Shown: positions 1 through 6,057 of the stretch, piece by piece
How positions within the stretch are numbered: position 1 is the stretch's first letter
How the letters are laid out: each line of letters begins with the position of its first letter
Source: Sediminibacterium sp.
GTDB lineage: Bacteria; Bacteroidota; Bacteroidia; Chitinophagales; Chitinophagaceae
Direction of reading: 5' to 3'
Assembly: GCA_028288645.1 (NCBI GenBank)
Contig: JAQBNJ010000263.1
Span: forward strand, 1-8,184
Length of the DNA: 8,184 nucleotides
The notes under the pieces: model-generated
The model's input: the letters and a program-made list of their open reading frames with translations, nothing else
What the model was told of the DNA's origin: nothing
Databases searched by the model: none
Translations under genes and position numbers: made by a program

Positions 1-24
1 TTTGGAAAGACAGCCCTTGTTATT

Positions 25-2178
25 TTATTCAGCGTTTTGCGCCCCTTCCCGAGGTTTAGACTCAGGTCTTGGCATCAATGCCTTACGGCTTAGTTTGAAT
101 TTGCCTGTTTTAGGATCCAATCCTACCAGTTTCACTTTCACGATATCACCTTCTTTGAACAGCCCGTCCATAGATTCAAGACGTGACCAGCTGATCTCGC
201 TGATATGGAGCAAGCCTTGTTTACCCGGCATGAATTCTACGAAAGCGCCGAATTCTTTAATGCCTTTCACTGGTCCTTCATAAACATCACCCACTTCAGG
301 AGTAGCGGTAATTCCTTTGATCCAGGTTACAGCCTTATCCAGGCTTTCTTTGGATGCAGAGAAGATACTTACTTCACCTGTGTTACCAACTTCTTCAATA
401 TTTACGGTAGCGCCTGTTTCACGCTGAATTTCCTGTATCACTTTACCACCTGGCCCGATCACTGCACCAATAAATTCTTTATCGATGATCAGTTTGATCA
501 TTCTTGGCGCGTGTGGTTTTACTTCAGGACGTGGAGCCGGCATACATTCGTACATGGCATCCAATATGTGTAAACGGCCTTTTCTTGCCTGTTCCAAAGC
601 TTCCATCATCACTTCCATGCTCAATCCATCAACCTTGATGTCCATCTGCACACCGCAGATACCATCTTTGGTACCGGTTACTTTGAAGTCCATATCACCC
701 AAATGATCTTCATCACCCAGGATATCGGTCAGGATCGCGTATTTGCCATCTCCCCTGGTAACCAGTCCCATTGCAACACCACTAACGTGTTTAGGGAAAG
801 GCACACCTGCATCCATCAGCGCCAGTGAACCGGCACAAACGGTTGCCATAGAAGACGAACCATTACTTTCGAGGATATCACTTACAATACGAACTGTATA
901 CGCGTAAGTGCTTGTATCAGGCATCATTTGTTTTAAACTGCGCATAGCCAGGTTACCGTGACCTACTTCCCTACGACCAACGCCACGCATCATTTTCACT
1001 TCACCTGTTGAGAATGGAGGGAAATTATAATGCAGTACGAATTTGGTATATTCTGATTTTTGAGCAGATTCAACCAACAGCTCATCTAATTTAGTTCCGA
1101 AAGTAACCGTTGTAAGTGACTGAGTTTCACCTCTTGTGAACAATGCAGAACCGTGCGGAGTTGGCAAAGGCTCTACTTCCATAGCAAGCGGGCGAACCAC
1201 ATCGAGTTGACGGCCGTCGAGACGGATCCTGTCATCGATCATCATGTTTCTTACTACTTCCCATTTCAGGTCCTCGTAATATTTCTTGGCTAATTTCTTC
1301 TCGAGATCTGTAATTTCTTCACCAAAACTTGCGATCACTTCATCTTTCAAAGCGCTGTAGGCTTCAGAACGTTCGTTTTTGGAAGAACCTTTTCTTGATA
1401 TTTCATATACCCTGTCTTTGGCGAAAGCATTCACTTTTTCCATGACCGCATCGTCGGTAGCGGGTTTCTTGTATTCTCTTTTGGTAGTTACGCCTTTCTT
1501 AGCGCGTAATTCAGCCTGAGCTTTGATCTGGATGCGGATGGCATCGTGGGCCAACTGGAGTGATTTAACCAGGTCAGCTTCGGCACATTCTTTTGCTTCA
1601 CCTTCCACCATCATCAGGTTCTTCTCGGTAGCAGCGATCAGGAATTCCATATCTGACGCCTTCAACTGGGAACGGGTTGGGTTAACCACAAATTCTCCGT
1701 CTACACGGGCAATCCTCACTTCGCTGATAATTTCTTTGATAGGAATATCCGAAACAGCTAAGGCTGCAGACGCAGCGAGGCAAGCCAGTGAATCAGGCAT
1801 TACTTCAGCATCACTTGAAATAAGGCTGATAAGTACCTGAACATCACAGAGATAATCTTCAGGGAATAATGGACGCAAAGCGCGGTCTATTAAGCGGCTG
1901 GTTAGGATCTCGTAATCATTTAAACGGGCTTCTCTTTTAAAGAAAGAGCCGGGTATACGTCCTGCTGAAGCGAATTTTTCCTGGTAATCAACACTTAAAG
2001 GGAAAAAATCCTGTCCTTCTTTGGGTTCTTTATTGGCTACAACGGTAGCTAAGATAACACAGTTGCCCTGGCGTACTGTGACAGCACCATCTGCCTGGCG
2101 TGCTAATTTCCCTGTTTCGATGAACACCTCGCGGCCGCCACCTAAGTCGAAACTAACACTGATTGGTTGTGATAACAT
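25..2178 (-). CDS. pnp: Polynucleotide phosphorylase (PNPase)
   Basis: Phosphorolytic 3'-5' exoribonuclease and polymerase that releases nucleoside diphosphates from RNA; the family forms a cytoplasmic trimer. The 717 residues show the full domain order: RNase PH-like core 1 (about 10-145, with FFKREARLNDYE at 79-90), an all-helical linker domain (about 145-310), catalytic RNase PH core 2 (about 320-545), a KH domain (about 555-620, GPGG loop at 575-578) and an S1 domain (about 628-698). In core 2 I see FPPFSTGE (386-393), GRREVGHGNLAMRSL (401-415), the serine cluster SSS (441-443) and GDEDHLGD, whose D489 and D495 match the catalytic aspartates of the E. coli enzyme. Length is normal for the family, with a short basic tail and no acidic extension. 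The chosen ATG is preceded by an AT-rich stretch with no Shine-Dalgarno, as usual in Bacteroidota. It lies 163 bp downstream of rpsO and is probably cotranscribed with it, because I see no good -7 box in the gap. Identification is very secure. Confidence 0.98.
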   Translation of the reverse strand: MLSQPISVSFDLGGGREVFIETGKLARQADGAVTVRQGNCVILATVVANKEPKEGQDFFPLSVDYQEKFASAGRIPGSFFKREARLNDYEILTSRLIDRALRPLFPEDYLCDVQVLISLISSDAEVMPDSLACLAASAALAVSDIPIKEIISEVRIARVDGEFVVNPTRSQLKASDMEFLIAATEKNLMMVEGEAKECAEADLVKSLQLAHDAIRIQIKAQAELRAKKGVTTKREYKKPATDDAVMEKVNAFAKDRVYEISRKGSSKNERSEAYSALKDEVIASFGEEITDLEKKLAKKYYEDLKWEVVRNMMIDDRIRLDGRQLDVVRPLAMEVEPLPTPHGSALFTRGETQSLTTVTFGTKLDELLVESAQKSEYTKFVLHYNFPPFSTGEVKMMRGVGRREVGHGNLAMRSLKQMMPDTSTYAYTVRIVSDILESNGSSSMATVCAGSLALMDAGVPFPKHVSGVAMGLVTRGDGKYAILTDILGDEDHLGDMDFKVTGTKDGICGVQMDIKVDGLSMEVMMEALEQARKGRLHILDAMYECMPAPRPEVKPHAPRMIKLIIDKEFIGAVIGPGGKVIQEIQRETGATVNIEEVGNTGEVSIFSASKESLDKAVTWIKGITATPEVGDVYEGPVKGIKEFGAFVEFMPGKQGLLHISEISWSRLESMDGLFKEGDIVKVKLVGLDPKTGKFKLSRKALMPRPESKPREGAQNAE

Positions 2179-2195
2179 ACATTAATTTTGAAGAT

Positions 2196-2231
2196 CGGGA
2201 TGAGAAAGAGGGGTAGGATTTAGTTATCCCG
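2196..2231 (-). promoter_or_regulatory. Possible small stem in the pnp 5' leader
   Basis: A 6-bp perfect GC-rich stem (CGGGAT at 2196-2201 against ATCCCG at 2226-2231) encloses a 24-nt pyrimidine-rich loop in the transcript, ending about 17 nt before the pnp start codon. It could affect ribosome access to pnp. A six-base stem can arise by chance, so the claim is weak. Confidence 0.25.
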
Positions 2232-2278
2232 TCGATGATCCCTTGTTAAGAATAGCGAAGCAAAACAGGCATGAATAG

Positions 2279-2327
2279 AAATGACTATTCCCAACCGCAT
2301 GAAAACCGCCAGTTGGGAATAGCATTT
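2279..2327 (-). promoter_or_regulatory. Strong hairpin in the rpsO-pnp intergenic RNA
   Basis: An 11-bp perfect stem (CTATTCCCAAC at 2285-2295 against GTTGGGAATAG at 2312-2322) is extended by five more pairs (2279-2283 with 2323-2327) across a single bulged A at 2284. That gives 16 pairs closing a 16-nt loop. In the minus-strand transcript it starts 14 nt after the rpsO stop codon and lies about 100 nt before pnp. No clean U-tract follows, so it does not look like a canonical intrinsic terminator. In E. coli the equivalent rpsO-pnp gap carries a partial terminator and an RNase III-cleaved hairpin used in pnp autoregulation. A similar processing or 3'-protection role here is inferred from position and shape only. 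A small 5-bp stem (2327-2331 with 2336-2340, 4-nt loop) lies between it and the rpsO stop and shares one base with it. Confidence 0.6.
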
Positions 2328-2341
2328 GTCATACCTGACAA

Positions 2342-2614
2342 TTATTTTCTCAGGCCCAGTTTTTCGATCAAAGCACGGTACCCCTGCAGGTTGTGCTTTT
2401 GCATGTAGGCCAATAAACGTTTACGTTTACCAACCATCATCATCAATCCGCGCTGGGTAGAATGATCCTGTTTGTTAGCTTGTAAATGTTTGGAAATCTG
2501 TGAAATACGTTCAGTCAGTAAAGCAACCTGTGCTTCGATTGAACCTGTGTTGGTGGCGCTTCCACCGTACTCAGCGAAAAAGCTCGCTTTTTTTTCAATT
2601 GTTAAATAAGGCAT
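2342..2614 (-). CDS. rpsO: 30S ribosomal protein S15
   Basis: Primary 16S rRNA-binding protein of the small subunit platform; it binds helices 20-22 and nucleates S6/S18 assembly. The 90-residue length matches the family (about 89). The hallmark stretches are present: the N-terminal YLTIEKK, TGSIEAQVALLTERI (about 23-37), a HLQANKQDHSTQRGLMMMVGKRKRLLAYM core (about 43-71) that includes the conserved D-H-S/R rRNA contact region, and the C-terminal YRALIEKLGLRK. The ATG is the only sensible start, and its upstream sequence is A/T-rich without a Shine-Dalgarno. It is transcribed before pnp, the order found in very many bacteria. A -7 box about 55 nt upstream suggests a short leader. Nothing in the protein is unusual. 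Confidence 0.98.
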   Translation of the reverse strand: MPYLTIEKKASFFAEYGGSATNTGSIEAQVALLTERISQISKHLQANKQDHSTQRGLMMMVGKRKRLLAYMQKHNLQGYRALIEKLGLRK

Positions 2615-2669
2615 CTCAAAATGTTTAAAAAGACTCCGGAATGGTTTCTTATGTTTTTTTTATCGGGTG

Positions 2670-2677
2670 CAAAAGTA
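2670..2677 (-). promoter_or_regulatory. Candidate Bacteroidota -7 promoter box for rpsO
   Basis: The minus strand reads TACTTTTG, a full match to the Bacteroidota sigma-ABfr -7 consensus TAnnTTTG. It lies about 55 nt upstream of the rpsO ATG. No TTTG-type -33 element is visible at the expected spacing, so the call rests on the -7 box and its position. Confidence 0.5.
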
Positions 2678-2737
2678 GGACAAATAATGGGAAACTGAGC
2701 ATTTTAGCACAGCTTTTTCGCGAAGTTTATTCAGTTG

Positions 2738-2830
2738 ATTTTGGAATTTTGGAATTGGGAAATTGGGAGATTTCCTGCAATCACGGCAATTTCCCAATTT
2801 CCCAATCTCCCAATTCCAAAATTCCAAAAT
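2738..2830. repeat. Long inverted repeat of TTGGAAT/TTGGGAA-type units
   Basis: A 23-bp perfect inverted repeat (2738-2760 against 2808-2830) continues with few mismatches to about 2773/2795, giving arms of about 36 bp and a loop of about 20 nt. Each arm is a degenerate tandem of roughly 7-bp units such as TTGGAAT and TTGGGAA. It occupies the middle of the divergent rpsO-rnz gap (2615-2879), between the rpsO -7 box and the rnz start. It does not follow any gene, so terminator function is unlikely. A dispersed palindromic element or a DNA cruciform or protein-binding site are options. The open frames crossing it have no protein character. Confidence 0.85.
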
Positions 2831-2879
2831 TTTCCTAACCGCCTAATTTGCTTAATGTTGTAACCAATTAATCTTTTTC

Positions 2880-3782
2880 ATGTTTGGTGTTACGATATTA
2901 GGCAATAATTCCGCTATCCCGGCTTACGACAGGCATCCGACTGCGCAGGTGGTTACCCTGAACGACCAGTTATTCCTGATCGATTGCGGGGAGGGCACCC
3001 AGATGCAGATATCGCGTTACCGGATAAGAAGGAGCAAGATCAACCATATCCTGATCTCACACCTGCATGGCGATCATTATTTTGGATTGATCGGGCTGCT
3101 TACCAGCATGGCACTATTGGGAAGGGAGCAGGAACTGCATTTATATGCGCCTGCGCGTTTAAAAGACATCATCGCCCTGCAATTGGAAGTGGCAGTGACT
3201 ACCCTACCGTACCCGCTTACTTTTCATCCGCTGGCAGAAGAAGGTGTGATCATGGAGACGCCAAAGTTCCAGGTAGAATGTTTTCATACCCGGCACCGGA
3301 TCCCCTGCTGGGGGTTTGTTATCAGGGAAAAAAGAAAACCACGGAGGATCAACAAAGAAACCATCGGGCAATACGAGATCCCTTCCACCTATTTTGAGAA
3401 ATTAAAAGAGGGAGACGATTATGAAACAAAGGATGGTGAGATCATAAAAAATGAGTGGGTAACGATTCCCAACAAACCTGCACGCAGCTATGCGTATTGT
3501 GCAGATACAAAATTTGATGAAAGCCTTTGTGAAAAAACAAAAGGGGTAACCGTACTCTACCATGAGACCACGTACCTGAAAGACCTTACCGAACGTGCTG
3601 ATGCCCGTTTTCATTCCACTACCGAACAGGCGGCCACCATTGCGCTGAAAGCAGGCGTACAAAGACTACTGATCGGGCATTTCAGCAGTAAATATGATAA
3701 CCTGGATGCTTTCCGGGATGAAGCCCGTGAAGTGTTTGCGGATACGGACCTGGCGATTGAGGGGGTTACATACAAGGTATGA
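2880..3782 (+). CDS. rnz: Ribonuclease Z (tRNA 3' endonuclease)
   Basis: Zinc metallo-beta-lactamase-fold endonuclease that cuts precursor tRNAs after the discriminator base so that CCA can be added. At 300 residues it is the short bacterial form, which acts as a homodimer in the cytoplasm. The signature HxHxDH is at H61-L-H63-G-D65-H66. Further metal or active-site candidates are H139 (in HTRHRIPCWGF), D209 (in YCADT), H245 (in FHSTTEQAA) and H267 (in IGHFSSKY), matching the order in the B. subtilis enzyme. DCGEGTQMQ (35-43) is also family-typical. The charged stretch around 149-195 probably corresponds to the exosite arm that grips the tRNA elbow. The ATG gives the normal N-terminus (VTILGNNSAIP). 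It is a single gene, divergent from rpsO and convergent with the esterase. Its TGA overlaps the first unit of the downstream heptamer array. Confidence 0.97.
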   Translation: MFGVTILGNNSAIPAYDRHPTAQVVTLNDQLFLIDCGEGTQMQISRYRIRRSKINHILISHLHGDHYFGLIGLLTSMALLGREQELHLYAPARLKDIIALQLEVAVTTLPYPLTFHPLAEEGVIMETPKFQVECFHTRHRIPCWGFVIREKRKPRRINKETIGQYEIPSTYFEKLKEGDDYETKDGEIIKNEWVTIPNKPARSYAYCADTKFDESLCEKTKGVTVLYHETTYLKDLTERADARFHSTTEQAATIALKAGVQRLLIGHFSSKYDNLDAFRDEAREVFADTDLAIEGVTYKV

Positions 3783-3932
3783 GTTTGGGGTTTGAGTTTG
3801 GGGTTTGGAATTTGGGGTTTGGAGTTTGGGGTTTGTGGTTGGGTGGTTCAAGGTTGTGATCGCTAAACTGAACAGGCAGCAACCCCAACCACAAACAACA
3901 AACCACAAACAACAAACCACAAACAACAAACC
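3781..3932. repeat. Paired heptamer arrays (GTTTGGG-type and ACAAACA-type)
   Basis: The left array (3781-3843) is a tandem of 7-bp units alternating GAGTTTG/GAATTTG with GGGTTTG, so the compound period is 14 bp, with one single-base deletion in the third unit. The right array (3887-3932) alternates AACCACA and AACAACA three times, again 14 bp, and is the C-rich complement type. The arrays face each other: GTTTGTGGTTGGG at 3831-3843 is perfectly complementary to 3884-3896, giving a 13-bp stem around a 40-nt non-repetitive core (3844-3883). The element fills nearly all of the convergent gap between rnz and the esterase and begins inside the rnz stop codon. A bidirectional terminator or 3'-end stabiliser is possible but not shown. 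A 21-bp stretch recurs with one mismatch inside ftsK. Confidence 0.9.
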
Positions 3933-3961
3933 TTCCTACCGTTTCATTTTACCTGGTTGGC

Positions 3962-5089
3962 TCAATTCATGAGCCATTTATAGAAATCAGCAAATTCCTG
4001 TCGCCAGTATTTCTCAGTGTGCTGCCCCAATGGATTTGCAACAGTACGTATTACAAAGCTTGGCTTTTTTTGCAGGATCTCCGACATACGCTGCATATCA
4101 GGCATCATGTTGGCCCCTTCTTTTGCACCCATATACAAATAGAATTTCGGCGTACCGGTAGTGGTGAATTTTTCGGCCATTGGAAAGATCTCGGGTGCTA
4201 TCCATAAAGAAGGTGAAAACACGCCTGCTCCCCCGAATACATCCGGGTATTGGAGAATCGCATAGAGGCTGATCAAACCGCCCATACTGCTGCCCGCTAC
4301 AAATGTGTTCTCGGGCCCTTTTTTCGTGCGGTATTTACTATCAATAAAAGGTTTCAATGTTTTGGCAAGGAACTCAACATATTGTTTGCCTTCTCCTTTT
4401 CCGTTTTTATCGTTGTCGGAAGGATTGTATTCGGTCATTCGTTTACTTCCCCCGTTATCTATTCCTACAACAATACATTCTTTACCTGATTTTTGCTGTA
4501 GGGTATCCAGGCATTCATCCACACCCCATTCTCCGAATGGTGCAGTTTGTTCGTTGAATAAATTTTGGCCATCATGCATGTATAGTACCGGGTAGATCTT
4601 TGAAGAAGTATTATACCCTTTCGGGAGATAGATCCAGACCCTTCTTTTGCGATCGAGTTGCGGAATGGTGAAAGCGGTATCTAATATTCTTACCTGCGGA
4701 CTCGCGGTATATCGCCTGGGCACTTCGGGATAATCATCTTTCCATCCTGAAACAGTGAACTCCTGCGAGATATCCTCTTTTACATCCACTACACGGTCAT
4801 TGATATCCCTGCCATCGGAAGTGGTTTCTACTTTATCCCACCCACCACGTGTGAATTTAAATGCGTAGGTGCCGGCGGCGAGGTCTTTGATAACGATGCT
4901 TTTACGACTACCACCAAAGGGTTTCAGTTTATAGTTCTCATCTTTCGGATTCCAGTTGTTGAAGTTGCCGGACACATAGATATCATCGTTCTTACGGGTG
5001 GCTACATCGGTTACTACGAAGCGAACGGTGAATTGCGCGGTTGACTGCAAAGCTGCCATCAAACAAATTAAAAAAGCCAGTTTTTTCAT
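3962..5089 (-). CDS. Secreted esterase D-type alpha/beta hydrolase with N-terminal glycogen-binding-like domain
   Basis: Predicted exported serine hydrolase of the esterase D / enterochelin-esterase-like family (PF00756). Residues 1-18 form a Sec signal peptide (KK, then a hydrophobic run, ending STA before Q19); there is no lipobox. Residues about 22-113 resemble a CBM48/AMPK-beta type E-set domain, with YVSGNFNNWNP (38-48) and GTYAFKFT (73-80). The hydrolase domain spans about 128-375: VWIYLPKGYN (151-160), YPVLYMHDGQNLF (166-178), the nucleophile elbow G266-S-S268-M-G270 and a C-terminal H357 in GQHTEKYW. The acid is probably E324 or D331; I cannot decide between them. Family members cleave feruloyl, acetyl, siderophore or other esters; the substrate is not readable here, although the E-set domain hints at a polysaccharide-linked one. 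It is not in an obvious operon, and no clear promoter was found. Confidence 0.85.
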   Translation of the reverse strand: MKKLAFLICLMAALQSTAQFTVRFVVTDVATRKNDDIYVSGNFNNWNPKDENYKLKPFGGSRKSIVIKDLAAGTYAFKFTRGGWDKVETTSDGRDINDRVVDVKEDISQEFTVSGWKDDYPEVPRRYTASPQVRILDTAFTIPQLDRKRRVWIYLPKGYNTSSKIYPVLYMHDGQNLFNEQTAPFGEWGVDECLDTLQQKSGKECIVVGIDNGGSKRMTEYNPSDNDKNGKGEGKQYVEFLAKTLKPFIDSKYRTKKGPENTFVAGSSMGGLISLYAILQYPDVFGGAGVFSPSLWIAPEIFPMAEKFTTTGTPKFYLYMGAKEGANMMPDMQRMSEILQKKPSFVIRTVANPLGQHTEKYWRQEFADFYKWLMN

Positions 5090-5164
5090 GGTTTGAAATT
5101 ACAGATACAAACACAAAAAAGATGGACTTTTTAGTTGGAGGTTGTTAAAATTGTTTTAGAAATG

Positions 5165-5250
5165 GCACGCGGATGACGCAGAAAAAACGGATAAGTACGG
5201 ATTAGACAAAAATCAGCGGGTATCCGTCAATTTCCGTTTGATCCGCGTGC
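5165..5250. repeat. Inverted repeat with CGGAT/ATCCG units
   Basis: Perfect 10-bp termini (GCACGCGGAT at 5165-5174 against ATCCGCGTGC at 5241-5250) enclose a second, imperfect pairing block in which 13 of 17 positions match (5186-5202 against 5222-5238). CGGAT occurs three times in the left half and ATCCG twice in the right half, plus one TTCCG, spaced about 9-18 bp. The element sits in the 168-bp esterase-lolA gap and ends 7 bp from the lolA stop codon, on the lolA transcript's 3' side. There it could fold as a 3'-UTR stem, but no U-tract follows. It resembles widely dispersed palindromic repeats of the GCACGCGGATGACGCGGAT style that I recall from other genomes; that recollection is unverified. 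Confidence 0.8.
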
Positions 5251-5257
5251 TATTTTC

Positions 5258-5887
5258 CTAATCCAATATCTCCACGTCTTTTGGATATTTATTCTTGTTG
5301 AAAATAAATATCGCATCCGGAACAGTAGCTCCGAGATTCAGGTTAGATATTTTTACTTCAGTGACATTATTGCTTTTATCGAGGATCCTTGCTTTTGAGA
5401 AAGTACTTTTTGTTTTATCGATGAACAGGTTCACTTTCTGGAAGTTCTTGCGGTTATCGATGGGTTTCATTTCTATTTCGTAAAAACTTCCTTTGGAAGA
5501 AACGAGCTGGTAGGTGAAATCTTTATCATAAGCACCGGCGAGTAATTTTTGCGGGCTCAGGGTCTGGCTACTTTCTTCTACTGATGATTTAGTGATCGTT
5601 TTCTCTCCATCAAAACGGTATACATCTTTGCCATCGCAGATGATCTCGGTTTTGCCTTGCGTGAGAACGTATTTATCAGCTTTCATCCGGAGTGAAATGG
5701 ACTGGCTGCCATTGGGCTTTCCTTTGCTGGTAAACGAATTGAGCGTGCATTTGGCAGTGATCCCTTTTGCGGCTTTTACCTTCGTTCCCACAGCATCCAA
5801 CACTTTTTTTGCGAGAGGATCATTCTGTGCTGATACGATCCCTGCAAATGCAAATAAGCCTAAAAGGCAAGCATATATTTTATTCAT
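5258..5887 (-). CDS. lolA: LolA-family periplasmic outer-membrane lipoprotein carrier
   Basis: Predicted periplasmic chaperone that receives lipoproteins from the inner-membrane Lol exporter and carries them to the outer membrane. The 209-residue product begins with a Sec signal peptide (MNKIYACLLGLFAFAGIVSA, cleavage before Q21). The mature part has the LolA/LolB half-barrel pattern: an N-terminal helix (about 23-40), then alternating beta-strands including SISLRMKADKYVL (63-75), EIICDGKDVYRFDGEKTIT (81-99), FYEIEMKP (135-142), VNLFIDKTKSTFSKARILD (152-170) and a terminal PDAIFIFNK (190-198). Length is normal. LolA has few invariant residues, so the call rests on pattern and on position directly downstream of ftsK, an arrangement also known from E. 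coli. A gap of 170 bp and a perfect -7 box argue that it can be transcribed separately from ftsK. Confidence 0.85.
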   Translation of the reverse strand: MNKIYACLLGLFAFAGIVSAQNDPLAKKVLDAVGTKVKAAKGITAKCTLNSFTSKGKPNGSQSISLRMKADKYVLTQGKTEIICDGKDVYRFDGEKTITKSSVEESSQTLSPQKLLAGAYDKDFTYQLVSSKGSFYEIEMKPIDNRKNFQKVNLFIDKTKSTFSKARILDKSNNVTEVKISNLNLGATVPDAIFIFNKNKYPKDVEILD

Positions 5888-5905
5888 CAGTCTTCAATTG
5901 GTGCG

Positions 5906-5913
5906 CAAATATA
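5906..5913 (-). promoter_or_regulatory. Candidate Bacteroidota -7 promoter box for lolA
   Basis: The minus strand reads TATATTTG, a perfect TAnnTTTG match, ending 18 nt upstream of the lolA ATG. A TCTG lies 16 bp upstream of the box and could be a degenerate -33 TTTG element. This implies a very short leader and transcription independent of ftsK. Confidence 0.55.
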
Positions 5914-5970
5914 GGTTTTAGCTTTCTTTCAGACTCTGGCGGATGGCTGAAGTTTAATTTTATCGGTGTA

Positions 5971-6057
5971 GGGGCAGCTATGAGCCGTGAGCTGTGAGCC
6001 GCGAGCCGGAACTTTCTAAGAAGCTCGTAGCTCACGGCTCATAGCTCGCAGCTTCTT
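5971..6057. repeat. Inverted repeat of GAGC heptamers next to the ftsK stop
   Basis: An 18-bp perfect inverted repeat (5976-5993 against 6029-6046) lies within two opposed tandem arrays of 7-bp units. The left array is TGAGCCG, TGAGCTG, TGAGCCG, CGAGCCG at 5981-6008. The right array is AGCTCGT, AGCTCAC, GGCTCAT, AGCTCGC at 6022-6049, followed by AGCTT. The loop between the perfect arms is 35 nt. The right edge abuts the ftsK stop codon (6058-6060), so in the ftsK transcript it is the immediate 3' UTR. It could slow exonucleases or terminate transcription, but no U-tract follows the stem. It occupies about half of the ftsK-lolA gap, upstream of the lolA promoter. Confidence 0.88.

Noticed and set aside
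205..573. Plus-strand open frames opposite pnp (for example 205-573 and 1523-1840)
   Set aside because: They are antisense shadows of the fully conserved PNPase coding sequence and have no recognisable domains.
2279..2327. Canonical intrinsic terminator between rpsO and pnp
   Set aside because: The stem is strong, but the transcript continues CAUUUCUAUUC rather than a U-run, and pnp follows on the same strand without a visible promoter.
2641..2838. Small plus-strand open frame of 65 codons upstream of rnz
   Set aside because: It runs through the inverted repeat, so its C-terminal half is repeat translation (NWEISCNHGNFPISQ type). It also overlaps the rpsO leader on the opposite strand. No protein character.
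2853..2860. TAATGTTG as a -7 box for rnz
   Set aside because: It differs from TAnnTTTG at one key base and has no -33 partner. It is well placed (about 20 nt before the ATG) but too weak to annotate.
3666..3929. Minus-strand open frame of 87 codons across the rnz end and the heptamer arrays
   Set aside because: Most of it is low-complexity repeat translation (NSKPQTQTPN type), and the rest is antisense to rnz. It is an artefact of the 7-bp arrays lacking stops.
3883..3932. CRISPR array
   Set aside because: Units are 7-14 bp with no unique spacers of about 30 bp and no cas genes in the window; it is a simple tandem array.
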